Below are positions 19,556 to 27,815 of a stretch of 64,000 nt of DNA, in pieces; position 1 is the stretch's first letter, and every line of letters starts with the position of its first letter. A program made the translations under genes and the position numbers. The notes under the pieces are model-generated. The model searched no databases. It worked only from the letters and a program-made list of their open reading frames with translations, and was not told the origin of the DNA. Origin of the DNA: Pseudacidovorax sp. RU35E (lineage in GTDB: Bacteria > Pseudomonadota > Gammaproteobacteria > Burkholderiales > Burkholderiaceae_C); the NCBI RefSeq assembly GCF_900156165.1, contig NZ_FTMY01000016.1:1-64000 (forward strand). Direction: 5' to 3'.

Positions 19556-20461
19556 TCAGCCGTTGGCGGGGAGTTCCAGGGTGTCGGTGCGTGCCAGCGC
19601 AAAGGCCGTGCGGCGGGCGTCGAAATCCCACCGCTCCAGGGTGCATCGGCGGCGTGTGTCGCCGTCCGGTGCAGCCCAGCGCAGCAGGTTGACCGAGTTC
19701 GGCGCGCCGGATCGTATCCGCGAGGAAACGGCCGTCCCCGCCTGCACCGCCCAGGCGCCGCGGGCTTCGGGCAGCCGCACGGCAAAGGGCAGGTGGATGT
19801 GGCCGCCCAGCACCAGGTCCACGCCTGCCTCGGCCCAGCGTGCCAGCGCGGCCTCGCGGCCGTGCAGGAGGTTTTCGTGGTCCTCCGGCCGGGTGACGGC
19901 CACCGGCTGGTGGACCATCACGACGCGCAACTGGCCCGGCGCGGCGGCCGCCAGCCGCCGGGCAATGCGCTCGATCTGCGCAGCGTCGATCTGGCCGTCG
20001 CTGTGGCGCCAGCGTCGCGTGGTCTTGGCGCCCAGCACCAAGCTGTGAGGCAGATCCAGGACGGGCTCCAGTTCGTCGCCCAGCGCGGCCCGGTAGCGCC
20101 GATAGGGCGAAATCAGCCGCGTGCCCAGGTCGAAGAGCGGAATGTCGTGGTTGCCGGGGATGACGAGCAGCCGCGCAGCGCCCAGGCGCTGGAAGAAGTC
20201 GCGCGCCGCCATGAACTGCGCGCGGGTGGCGCGCTGGGTGATGTCTCCGCTCACGAGGACCGCGTCGGCGGCCTGCGCGCGCACCCAGCGCACCAAAGCC
20301 TCGACGACGGGGGGCTGCTCGGTGCCGAAGTGGGGATCCGACAGATGCAGCAGCACGCATCCGCGTGCGGCATGCGGTGCCAGGGCGGGATCGTTCATGG
20401 GACGACCGTCAGCGGTCCCTTCGATGCGGGCGCCGGTCGGCGCGGCCGGGCGTTCACTCAT
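19556..20461 (-). CDS. Metallophosphoesterase
   Basis: A 301-residue calcineurin-like phosphoesterase. The metal-site motifs appear in order: HLSDPHFG, VSGDITQ, IPGNHDIPLF, VMVHQPV and GGHIHLPF. The start ATG (20461) overlaps the stop codon of the lipid kinase gene (ATGA), which decides the start and indicates coupling. Relatives include cyclic-nucleotide phosphodiesterases and UDP-diacylglucosamine pyrophosphatases; I cannot choose between them. It sits between the lipid kinase and PAP2 genes. Confidence 0.87.
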   Translation of the reverse strand: MSERPAAPTGARIEGTADGRPMNDPALAPHAARGCVLLHLSDPHFGTEQPPVVEALVRWVRAQAADAVLVSGDITQRATRAQFMAARDFFQRLGAARLLVIPGNHDIPLFDLGTRLISPYRRYRAALGDELEPVLDLPHSLVLGAKTTRRWRHSDGQIDAAQIERIARRLAAAAPGQLRVVMVHQPVAVTRPEDHENLLHGREAALARWAEAGVDLVLGGHIHLPFAVRLPEARGAWAVQAGTAVSSRIRSGAPNSVNLLRWAAPDGDTRRRCTLERWDFDARRTAFALARTDTLELPANG

Positions 20462-21426
20462 GCGCGCTCGGCCTTCGCATCCAGGGGCTTGACCAGCCAC
20501 AGCGGCCGCGGCGACACGCGAAAGCGCAGCGGCATGTCCATCCATTGCACCTCGCCGTCGGTGGCCACGCGCACGCGTCGACGCCCGGAGGAGGCACCGG
20601 TCGCCGCCTGCACCTCGATCTCGCGGAACGTGAAACTGCGCACCTTGGAGGCGCTGCCCAGCCGGCCCAGGGCCGCACGCAGCACCAGCCCGATCATGGC
20701 GAGCCGGCCCAGCGGCTCCAGCGCGATGGCGGCCAGCGCGCCGCCTTCTTCCACGGCCTGGCCTTCCTCCACGCCCACCTGCTCGAACTGCAGCGCGTTG
20801 TTGCCGACGAAGAGCGTGGGTGTGCGCAGCACCTGCGTGCCACCGCCGGCGCTCACGTTGAGCGTCCAGGTGCGAAAGCCCTTGAGCAGCGTGGCCAGCG
20901 CGGCGCCGAAGGCGACCCAGCGTCGGCGGCCGAAGCGGGCCTTGAAGTCCTCGCGTTCTTCCAGCATGCGGGCATAGAGGCCCAGGCTGGCATTGACCAG
21001 GAAGGCGCGGTCGTTTACCTCGCCGGCCTGCACCGGCTGCGGCGTGCCGGTCAGCAGGGACTGCAGCGATTCCTCGATGGGCGCCGGGATGCCGTGCACC
21101 CGGCTGAAGTAGTTGAAGGTGCCCTGCGGCAGCACGCCGAAGGCGCAGCCGGCGCGCAGGGCCGCATGCGCCACCGCATTGATGGTGCCGTCGCCGCCGG
21201 CCGCCACCGCGATGCCACCCTGGGCCAGGGCCGATTCGACCGCCTCGCGCGCCAGGTCGGGCACGCGGCGCCCTTGGCCGACGACCCGCAGCGTCAGCGG
21301 CCGGCCGGCGGCGCGGCAGGCGGCCTCGATCGCCTTCCGCGTCTCGTCCGCGCTGCCGCGACCCGATCCACGGTTGAGCACCACGAAGAGCGGTGCGGCA
21401 GGTGCAAGTGCAGGGGCAGCGGGCAT
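20458..21426 (-). CDS. Diacylglycerol kinase-family lipid kinase
   Basis: A 322-residue protein with an N-terminal DAGK catalytic domain. The nucleotide-binding signature VAAGGDGTINAVAHA is intact, preceded by VVLNRGSGRGSADET, and the second domain has GVLPQGTFNYFSR and LFVGNNALQFEQVG as in YegS/DgkB-like lipid kinases. It would phosphorylate diacylglycerol or a related lipid. The start is the ATG at 21426. The reading frame stays open far upstream, opposite glyQ and glyS, but that is a GC-bias shadow. It leads a three-gene lipid phosphate module and is divergent from glyQ. Confidence 0.88.
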   Translation of the reverse strand: MPAAPALAPAAPLFVVLNRGSGRGSADETRKAIEAACRAAGRPLTLRVVGQGRRVPDLAREAVESALAQGGIAVAAGGDGTINAVAHAALRAGCAFGVLPQGTFNYFSRVHGIPAPIEESLQSLLTGTPQPVQAGEVNDRAFLVNASLGLYARMLEEREDFKARFGRRRWVAFGAALATLLKGFRTWTLNVSAGGGTQVLRTPTLFVGNNALQFEQVGVEEGQAVEEGGALAAIALEPLGRLAMIGLVLRAALGRLGSASKVRSFTFREIEVQAATGASSGRRRVRVATDGEVQWMDMPLRFRVSPRPLWLVKPLDAKAERA

Positions 21427-21627
21427 GGGGGACAGGCGGGGTGTCGGGCGAAGCCGACATGCTCCTGACGGCAAGCCGACTTCGCCAGGGCCGCGCGCCG
21501 CCAGCCCGTGTAGTCGTCCGCCGGCCTCGCATGCCCGCCGCGGCGCCGCACGGCGGGCACGCCCATAAAATGCGCGGTTCCCTGCGCCGGCGCTGCGACT
21601 GCCTCCGGCCTGCCTTCTTCCCGCACC

Positions 21628-22566
21628 ATGCTGACCTTCCAACAGATCATCCTCAAGCTCCAGGCCTACTGGGACGCCCAGGGCTGCGCCCTGCTGCAAC
21701 CCTACGACATGGAAGTGGGCGCCGGCACCAGCCACACCGCCACCTTCCTGCGCGCCCTGGGGCCCGAGCCGTGGAAGGCCGCCTACGTGCAGCCCAGCCG
21801 CCGCCCCAAGGACGGCCGCTACGGCGAGAACCCCAACCGCCTGCAGCACTACTACCAGTTCCAGGTGGTGCTCAAGCCGGCGCCCTCCAACATCCTCGAG
21901 CTCTACCTCGGCAGCCTGGAGGCCCTGGGCTTCGACCTCAAGAAGAACGACGTGCGCTTCGTCGAGGACGACTGGGAGAACCCCACGCTGGGCGCCTGGG
22001 GCCTGGGCTGGGAGGTCTGGCTCAACGGCATGGAGGTGACGCAGTTCACCTACTTCCAGCAGGTGGGCGGCATCGACTGCCGGCCGATCACGGGCGAGAT
22101 CACCTACGGCCTGGAGCGCCTGGCCATGTACATCCAGGGCAGGGAAAGCATCTTCGACCTGGAGTACGCCCCGGGCGTCAGCTACGGCGACATCTACCAC
22201 CAGAACGAGGTCGAACAGTCGACCTACAACTTCGAGCATTCCGACGCCGACTTCCTGTTCACCGCCTTCGGTGCGCACGAGAAGCAGGCCAGGCACCTCA
22301 TGCAGGAGAAGCTGGCGCTGCCCGCCTACGAGCAGGTGCTCAAGGCCGCCCACACCTTCAACCTGCTGGATGCGCGTGGCGCCATCAGCGTGACCGAACG
22401 CGCCGCCTACATCGGCCGCATCCGCAACCTGGCCCGTGCCGTGGCACAGAGCTACTACGACAGCCGCGAGCGCCTGGGCTTCCCGCTGGCGCCGCGCGAA
22501 TGGGTCGCGCAGATCCCCAAGAAGAACAACGAGTCCACCGCCGCCGGCGAGAAAGCCGCCGCCTGA
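21628..22566 (+). CDS. glyQ: Glycine-tRNA ligase alpha subunit
   Basis: GlyQ is the catalytic subunit of the bacterial alpha2beta2 glycyl-tRNA synthetase that charges tRNA-Gly. The 312-residue protein begins with the very conserved [20 protein letters not shown] and continues through [20 protein letters not shown], the class II active-site region, and [20 protein letters not shown]. Length is normal. A TAAAAT element at 21566-21571 could serve as a -10 promoter hexamer, with no good -35. It is followed three bases later by glyS. Confidence 0.97.
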   Translation: MLTFQQIILKLQAYWDAQGCALLQPYDMEVGAGTSHTATFLRALGPEPWKAAYVQPSRRPKDGRYGENPNRLQHYYQFQVVLKPAPSNILELYLGSLEALGFDLKKNDVRFVEDDWENPTLGAWGLGWEVWLNGMEVTQFTYFQQVGGIDCRPITGEITYGLERLAMYIQGRESIFDLEYAPGVSYGDIYHQNEVEQSTYNFEHSDADFLFTAFGAHEKQARHLMQEKLALPAYEQVLKAAHTFNLLDARGAISVTERAAYIGRIRNLARAVAQSYYDSRERLGFPLAPREWVAQIPKKNNESTAAGEKAAA

Positions 22567-22569
22567 GCC

Positions 22570-24708
22570 ATGAACGCCACGTCCTCGCATCCCAGCCTGC
22601 TCGTCGAACTCTTCGTCGAGGAACTGCCGCCCAAGGCGCTCAAGAAGCTCGGCGACGCCTTCGCAGGCGTGCTGCGCGACCAGCTGGTCGCCCAGGGCCT
22701 GGCCGGCGGCGCCTCGGCGCTCACCGCCTATGCCTCGCCGCGCCGCCTGGCCGCGCACCTGACCCACGTCGCGCCGCGCGCCGCCGACAAGGCCGTCTCG
22801 CAGAAGCTGATGCCGGTCAGCGTCGGTCTGGATGCCGCCGGCCAGCCCACGCCCGCGCTGGTCAAGAAGCTCGCCGCCCTGGGCCTGGAAGCCTCGGCCG
22901 CCGCCGGCCTGCGCCGCGCGCCCGATGGCAAGGCCGAGGCGCTGTTCCATGACAGCACCGTGGCTGGCGCCACCCTGGCCGAGGGCCTGCAGAAGGCCCT
23001 GGCCGAGGCCATCGCCAAGCTGCCCATCCCCAAGGTCATGAGCTACCAGCTCGAAGCCCGCTGCGAGCTGCCCGGCTGGAGCAGCGTGAGCTTCGTGCGC
23101 CCGGCGCATGGCCTGGTGGCGCTGCACGGCGCCGAGGTGGTGCCCGTCACCGCCCTGGGCCTGGAGGCCGGCCGCGACACGCACGGCCACCGCTTCGAAG
23201 CCGCCGTCGACCCGGTCGTTCTGCGCGACGCCGACCACTATGCGCTGCAGCTGGAGGAAGAGGGCGCCGTCATCGCCGGCTTCGAGGCCCGCCGCGCCGA
23301 GATCGCCCGCCAGCTGGCCGCCGCCGCGCTGGCCGTGGGCAACGGCTGCGAGCCCATCCGCGACGACGCCCTGCTGGACGAGGTCACGGCCCTGGTCGAG
23401 CGGCCCAACGTGCTCACCTGCAGCTTCGAGCAGGAGTTCCTGGACGTGCCGCAGGAATGCCTCATCCTGACGATGAAGGCCAACCAGAAGTACTTCCCGC
23501 TGCTGGACGCGCAGGGCCGGCTGACGCACCGCTTCCTGGTCGTGAGCAACATCCGCCCCGACGACGCGAGCGCCGTCACCGGCGGCAACGAGCGCGTGGT
23601 GCGCCCGCGCCTGGCCGACGCCAAATTCTTCTTCGACCAGGACCGCAAGAAGAGCCTCGAATCGCGCCTGCCGCTGCTGGACAAGGTGGTCTACCACAAC
23701 AAGCTGGGCACGCAGGGCGAGCGCGTGCAGCGCGTCGTGACCATCGCCAAGGCCATCGCCGCCCAGCTGGGCGAGGGCGCGCTGGCGGCCCAGGCCGAGC
23801 AGGCCGCCCGGCTGGCCAAGACCGACCTGGTCACCGACATGGTGGGCGAGTTCCCCGAGCTGCAGGGCATCATGGGCCGCTACTACTCGCTCAACGACGG
23901 CCTGCCCGCCGCGGTGGCCGACGCCATCGAGGACCACTACAAGCCCCGCTTCGCCGGCGACGAGCTGCCGCGCGGCACGGTCGGCCTGGCGGTGGCCCTG
24001 GCCGACAAGCTGGAGACGCTGGCCGGCATGTTCGGCATCGGCAACCTGCCCACCGGCGACCGCGATCCTTTCGCGCTGCGCCGCCATGCGCTGGGCGTGG
24101 TGCGCATGCTGATCGAGCGCGACCTGCCGCTCGAACTGCCCGCCCTGATCGACATCGCCCTCGGCGCCATGGGCCCGCTGGCCACCGAGGCCAACGCCCG
24201 CGCCCAGCTGCTGGACTTCATCCAGGACCGCCTGGCCGGCAGCCTGCGCGAGCAGGGCGCCAGTGCCCAGGAAGTCGACGCCGTGCTGGGCCAGCGCCCG
24301 CCGCGTCTGGCCGAGGTGCCGCGCCTGCTGGCTGCCGTGCGCGCCTTCGCCCGCCTGCCCGAGGCACCGGCCCTGGCCGCTGCCAACAAGCGCATCGGCA
24401 ACATCCTCAAGAAGTCGCCCGAGGCCGATGCCCACGTCACCGAAGGCCTGCTGCGCGAGCCGGCCGAGCAGGCGCTCTACCAGGCCATGCAGCAGGTGGT
24501 GCCGCAGGCCGACGCGCAGTTCGCTGTCGGCGACTACACCGCCTCGCTGCAGACTCTGGCCGCGCTGCGCGCGCCGGTCGATGCCTTCTTCGACGGCGTG
24601 ATGGTCAATGCCGAAGAGGCCGACCTGCGCCTGAACCGCCTGGGCCTGCTGGCCGCGCTGCACCGGGCGATGAACCGCGTGGCGCTGCTGGAGCGGCTGG
24701 CGGCCTGA
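22570..24708 (+). CDS. glyS: Glycine-tRNA ligase beta subunit
   Basis: GlyS is the tRNA-recognition subunit partner of GlyQ. The 712-residue protein begins LLVELFVEELPPKALKKLG and includes the conserved core QECLILTMKANQKYF and NERVVRPRLADAKFF. An HD-type domain follows around residues 430-470, and the C-terminal half carries the anticodon-binding DALR-like region ending DGVMVNAEEADLRLNRLGLL. Length is normal. The three-base gap after glyQ indicates one operon, which gmhB and plsC downstream may share. Confidence 0.97.
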   Translation: MNATSSHPSLLVELFVEELPPKALKKLGDAFAGVLRDQLVAQGLAGGASALTAYASPRRLAAHLTHVAPRAADKAVSQKLMPVSVGLDAAGQPTPALVKKLAALGLEASAAAGLRRAPDGKAEALFHDSTVAGATLAEGLQKALAEAIAKLPIPKVMSYQLEARCELPGWSSVSFVRPAHGLVALHGAEVVPVTALGLEAGRDTHGHRFEAAVDPVVLRDADHYALQLEEEGAVIAGFEARRAEIARQLAAAALAVGNGCEPIRDDALLDEVTALVERPNVLTCSFEQEFLDVPQECLILTMKANQKYFPLLDAQGRLTHRFLVVSNIRPDDASAVTGGNERVVRPRLADAKFFFDQDRKKSLESRLPLLDKVVYHNKLGTQGERVQRVVTIAKAIAAQLGEGALAAQAEQAARLAKTDLVTDMVGEFPELQGIMGRYYSLNDGLPAAVADAIEDHYKPRFAGDELPRGTVGLAVALADKLETLAGMFGIGNLPTGDRDPFALRRHALGVVRMLIERDLPLELPALIDIALGAMGPLATEANARAQLLDFIQDRLAGSLREQGASAQEVDAVLGQRPPRLAEVPRLLAAVRAFARLPEAPALAAANKRIGNILKKSPEADAHVTEGLLREPAEQALYQAMQQVVPQADAQFAVGDYTASLQTLAALRAPVDAFFDGVMVNAEEADLRLNRLGLLAALHRAMNRVALLERLAA

Positions 24709-24745
24709 CCGGCCTCGCGCGCCTTCCTTCACCAGTGAGCCCACC

Positions 24746-25393
24746 ATGCCCGAGAACGTCCGCCAGCAGCAGCGCAGCCAGGCCCTCAAGCTGGTGATCC
24801 TGGACCGCAACGGCAGCATCAACGAGCACCGCGACGACTTCGTCAAGAGCGACACCGAGTGGACGCCGCTGCCCGGCGCGCTCGAGGCCATCGCGCGGCT
24901 CAATCAGGCCGGCTGGCATGTGGTGATCGCTTCCAACCAGTCGGGCCTGGGCCGCGGTCTGTTCGACGTGGCTTCGCTCAACGCCATGCACGCCAAGATG
25001 CAGAAGATGCTGGCCACCTTCGGCGGTCGCATCGACGCCATCTTCTACTGTCCGCACAGCCCCGAGGACGACTGCGACTGCCGCAAGCCCAAGCCGGGCC
25101 TGTTCCGCCAGATCGGCGAGCGCTTCGGCATCGACCTGCGCGGCGTACCCACGGTGGGCGACAGCCTGCGCGACCTGCAGGCCGGCGCCGCCGCCGGCTG
25201 CGAGCCGCACCTGCTGCTCACCGGCATGGGCGCGGCCTGCCGCGGCGTGCATCCGCTGCCGCCGGAGTTTCCGCCCGGCACCCAGGTGCACGAGGACCTG
25301 GCCGACTTCGTCCGCTTCCTGCTGGCGCGCGAGGCCCACGCGGCGCCCGCGCCCTCGGCCCCGGCCAGTGCGCCGGCGGTGGCTCGCGGCTGA
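24746..25393 (+). CDS. gmhB: D-glycero-beta-D-manno-heptose 1,7-bisphosphate 7-phosphatase, DxD motif altered
   Basis: A 215-residue HAD-superfamily protein of the GmhB group, which removes the 7-phosphate in ADP-heptose synthesis for the lipopolysaccharide core. Supporting features are ASNQSGLGRGLF, the zinc-binding YCPHSPEDDCDCRKPKPG and VGDSLRDLQAG. The catalytic motif reads LDRNGSIN where the family has DRDG: the second Asp, normally the general acid/base, is Asn (codon AAC). This could reduce or abolish activity, or reflect a single-base change. The C terminus has an Ala/Pro-rich tail of about 20 residues. The glyQ-glyS-gmhB-plsC order is common in Burkholderiales. Confidence 0.87.
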   Translation: MPENVRQQQRSQALKLVILDRNGSINEHRDDFVKSDTEWTPLPGALEAIARLNQAGWHVVIASNQSGLGRGLFDVASLNAMHAKMQKMLATFGGRIDAIFYCPHSPEDDCDCRKPKPGLFRQIGERFGIDLRGVPTVGDSLRDLQAGAAAGCEPHLLLTGMGAACRGVHPLPPEFPPGTQVHEDLADFVRFLLAREAHAAPAPSAPASAPAVARG

Positions 25394-25503
25394 ACCGTCC
25401 CGCGCCGACCATGTCCTGCCGCCACGCCGCCCTTGCCCGGTCCTGAGTCGGGCCGATGCATCGAGGCCCCGCGCTTCCTCCTTCCTCTCCAAACCCGTCC
25501 CCG

Positions 25504-26238
25504 ATGGCCTTTCTCCGTTCGACCCTTCACGTGCTGTGGATGGCGGTCACCGTCGTCCCCTACGCCATCGCCCTGCTGGGGGCTTCGCTCTTCGTGCGCG
25601 GCGAGCCGCTCTACCGCATCGCCGCCGCCTGGCTGGGCGTCGCCATCGGCGGCGCGCGCTGGATCCTGGGCATCCGGCCCGTGGTCCTGGGCATGGAGAA
25701 CCTGCCGCAGGACAAAGAGGCCGGTGCGGTGCTGCTGGTCAAGCACCAGTCCACCTACGAGACCTTCCTGATGCCCACGCTCATGCCGCATCCGCTGGCT
25801 TACGTGTTCAAGAAGGAGCTGCTGTATGTGCCCTTCTTCGGCTGGGCCATGTCGCGGCTGGACATGGTGCACATCGACCGCAAGCAGCGCACGCAGGCCT
25901 TCCAGAAGGTGGTGGCGCAGGGCAAGAAGCTGCTGGCCAAGGGTGTGTGGATCATCATGTTCCCCGAGGGCACGCGCATCCCGCGCGGCCAGGTGGGCCA
26001 GTACAAGACGGGTGGCACGCGGCTGGCGGTGGAGACTGGCGCACCGGTCATCCCCATCGCCGTGACCTCGGCCCGCTGCTGGCCGCGCAAGGCCTTCGTC
26101 AAGACACCGGGCACGGTGCATGTGTCCATCGGCCCGGCCATCCCGAGCGCGGGCCGCAAGGCGGACGAACTCATGGTCGAGGTGCAGGCCTGGATCGAGG
26201 CCGAGATGCGTCGCCTGGACCCGGAGGCCTACCGCTGA
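25504..26238 (+). CDS. plsC: 1-acyl-sn-glycerol-3-phosphate acyltransferase
   Basis: PlsC acylates lysophosphatidic acid to phosphatidic acid at the inner membrane. The 244-residue protein has an N-terminal membrane helix and the acyltransferase blocks: KHQSTYETF (catalytic His, HX4E form), the FKKELLYVPFFGWAM block, FPEGTRIPRGQ and PVIPIAVTSA. The HX4E variant in place of HX4D is frequent in betaproteobacterial PlsC, so I do not read it as damage. I use the ATG at 25504; an in-frame ATG 16 codons upstream gives a Pro/Ser-rich leader. It lies between gmhB and the metallopeptidase gene. Confidence 0.93.
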   Translation: MAFLRSTLHVLWMAVTVVPYAIALLGASLFVRGEPLYRIAAAWLGVAIGGARWILGIRPVVLGMENLPQDKEAGAVLLVKHQSTYETFLMPTLMPHPLAYVFKKELLYVPFFGWAMSRLDMVHIDRKQRTQAFQKVVAQGKKLLAKGVWIIMFPEGTRIPRGQVGQYKTGGTRLAVETGAPVIPIAVTSARCWPRKAFVKTPGTVHVSIGPAIPSAGRKADELMVEVQAWIEAEMRRLDPEAYR

Positions 26239-26264
26239 AGGCGGCCGGCAAGCAGGGCGCGGGC

Positions 26265-27194
26265 ATGCACCGGCTGTTGCAGCTGACGCTGGACCTGTTT
26301 GGCGATTCGCAGGCGCCAGCGCCGGCGGTCGAGCCGCCCCTCCCGCCTGCGAAAGTGCGCGGCGTTGCGCCGACCCCCCAGGGCATGGCCGCGCCGGCGC
26401 AGCCGCTTCGCGCGCCGGACAGCCGCACCCTTGTCTTCACCCATCCGCGCGCCTCGCGCGAGATCGTGCTGGGCGACGTGCGCATCGCCTATGCCTTCGA
26501 CCGTGGCCATCGCCGCACCATCGGCTTCTCGGTGGGCACCGAGGGCCTGGCCGTGCGCGCGCCGCGCTGGGCGGCCATCCGCGATGTCGAGTCTGCCCTG
26601 CAGGAGAAGGCCGGCTGGATCCTGCGCAAGCTGTCGGAGGCGCGCCAGCGCGAGGCGCAACAGGAGGCCGGCCGCATCGACTGGTGCGATGGGGCGCAGT
26701 TGCCCTTCCTGGGGCGCATGGTCACCCTGCGCCTGGACCCGACCGACCGCCAGGCCGGCACGGGAGGGCTGCTGGACGTGGGCGATGGCAGCGCCGATGC
26801 GCCGCAGGTGCTGCGGCTGGCACTCTCGCCGGACGTGGGCGAGGCCCGCATCCGCGACGCGGCGCAGGCCTGGCTGACGCGGCAGGCGCGGCGCGTCTTC
26901 ACCGAGCGGCTGGCGCATTTCGCGCCCCAGTTGGGTGTGCAGTGGACCAAACTGTCGCTGTCCAACGCCGCCACCCGCTGGGGCAGTGCGAGCGCGGACG
27001 GCTCGATCCGCCTCAACTGGCGGCTGATCCATTACCGGCTGCCGATCATCGACTACGTCGTCGTGCACGAGCTGGCGCACCTGCGGGTGATGGACCACAG
27101 CCCGCGCTTCTGGGACGAGGTGGGGCGCGTGCTGCCGGACTATGCGCAGCGGCGGAAGGTGCTGAAGGACGAGCCGGCGCCGCGCTGGGGGTGA
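26265..27194 (+). CDS. YgjP-like zinc metallopeptidase (M48-related)
   Basis: A 309-residue protein of the YgjP/DUF45 family. The C-terminal domain carries the zinc-binding HELAHLRVMDHSPRFW, with HExxH-type geometry (HELAH plus a distal His). Upstream are the family blocks RRTIGFSVGTEGLAVRAPRW and LSNAATRWGSASADGSIRLN. The first 70 residues are Pro/Ala-rich and probably disordered. Function of the family is not established; it resembles WSS1/SprT-like proteases. It follows plsC by 26 bases, so it is likely the last gene of the glyQS operon, and it ends directly at a hairpin. Confidence 0.85.
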   Translation: MHRLLQLTLDLFGDSQAPAPAVEPPLPPAKVRGVAPTPQGMAAPAQPLRAPDSRTLVFTHPRASREIVLGDVRIAYAFDRGHRRTIGFSVGTEGLAVRAPRWAAIRDVESALQEKAGWILRKLSEARQREAQQEAGRIDWCDGAQLPFLGRMVTLRLDPTDRQAGTGGLLDVGDGSADAPQVLRLALSPDVGEARIRDAAQAWLTRQARRVFTERLAHFAPQLGVQWTKLSLSNAATRWGSASADGSIRLNWRLIHYRLPIIDYVVVHELAHLRVMDHSPRFWDEVGRVLPDYAQRRKVLKDEPAPRWG

Positions 27195-27213
27195 GGCTGG
27201 GCTTGCCCAGCCT
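27194..27213. terminator. Hairpin at the stop codon of the metallopeptidase gene
   Basis: AGGCTGGGC and GCCCAGCCT form a perfect 9-bp stem with only TT between them, beginning at the last base of the stop codon. There is no T tract, so termination is inferred from position. It is the first of several inverted repeats filling the 621-base gap before the convergent lldD gene. Confidence 0.45.
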
Positions 27214-27279
27214 GACCTGGTTCCAGTCCGGTCCGGGTCGGTTCGTCTGTGCTTGGGCCGGGGTGCATGCGCCAGAGCG

Positions 27280-27366
27280 CGCGCGGCGGGGCCGGGGCCT
27301 GGGGGCCGCGGGCTCATACTTTTTCAGAAATCGCCCGCGGCCCCCAGGCCCCGACCCCGCCGCGCG
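27280..27366. repeat. 34-bp near-perfect inverted repeat (hairpin element)
   Basis: Arms at 27280-27313 and 27333-27366 are complementary at 33 of 34 positions and almost entirely G+C, around a 19-base AT-rich loop (TCATACTTTTTCAGAAATC). The only mismatch pairs position 27293 with 27353-27354. It codes for nothing plausible. It could be a bidirectional terminator between convergent genes or a copy of a repeated palindromic element. Confidence 0.8.
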
Positions 27367-27483
27367 GGACACGGTGGTGGTGCACTGGGGGGAGGCCAGT
27401 GCTGGATTGAACGCACCGACGAAGCAAAGGTCTCGAGTGTTGGCGCAGCACTCATGCCGGCCGATCAACCATCCCGCAGGCCT

Positions 27484-27720
27484 TGGTGCCGGTGAGGGCG
27501 TGGCGGCGCGCCTGTGGGGCGCCGAGGAGCGCAGGGCGGACGGGCTGCGGGCCTGCCGGAGGACAGGCCCGCTTCGTGAACTGACTCGCGGCGTTTGTTT
27601 GAGCGCAGCGCGAAGCGCGTAGCGAGTTATGCCGCGGCCCGTCCGACCGAGCACCGGAGGGAAGTCGGCGCGCAGCGCCGACCGCCCCACTGAAGCGCCG
27701 ACGCGCCCTCACCGGCACCA
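27484..27720. repeat. 237-bp element bounded by 17-bp perfect inverted repeats
   Basis: TGGTGCCGGTGAGGGCG at 27484-27500 is exactly complementary to CGCCCTCACCGGCACCA at 27704-27720. Inside, further stretches near each end pair imperfectly, so the whole could fold into a long hairpin. It includes an oddly repetitive segment (GAGCGCAGCGCGAAGCGCG). No protein is encoded that I can recognise. The layout suggests a small non-coding repeat or MITE-like insertion. Confidence 0.65.
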
Positions 27721-27740
27721 GGGCCGGACCATCGCCACAG

Positions 27741-27788
27741 CGCACAACCGCACAACCGCACAACCGCACAACCGCACAACCGCACAAC
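27741..27788. repeat. Tandem repeat: six copies of the octamer CGCACAAC
   Basis: Six perfect consecutive copies of CGCACAAC, followed by a degenerate seventh (CGCATCAG). It lies 27 bases beyond the 3' end of the lldD gene. Eight-base units cannot keep a reading frame stable, so this is non-coding and likely prone to slippage. Confidence 0.9.
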
Positions 27789-27815
27789 CGCATCAGGGCG
27801 GCAGCGCAAACTACC

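Noticed and set aside
20458-24903. A 1481-codon open frame on the minus strand opposite glyQ and glyS
   Set aside because: Only its last 322 codons (21426-20458) form a real lipid kinase. The rest is low-complexity Gly/Ala/Arg/His translation caused by third-position G/C bias of glyQS.
25504-26238. PlsC with HX4E in place of HX4D, suspected inactive
   Set aside because: The Glu variant is common in PlsC proteins of betaproteobacteria, and all other acyltransferase blocks are intact.
27741-27788. Possible CRISPR array
   Set aside because: The units are contiguous octamers with no spacers, and there are no cas genes in the window.
27195-27815. Small open frames in the gap between the metallopeptidase and lldD genes
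   Set aside because: They run through inverted and tandem repeats, are Arg/Pro/Ala or Cys/Val repetitive, and show no codon signature of real genes.
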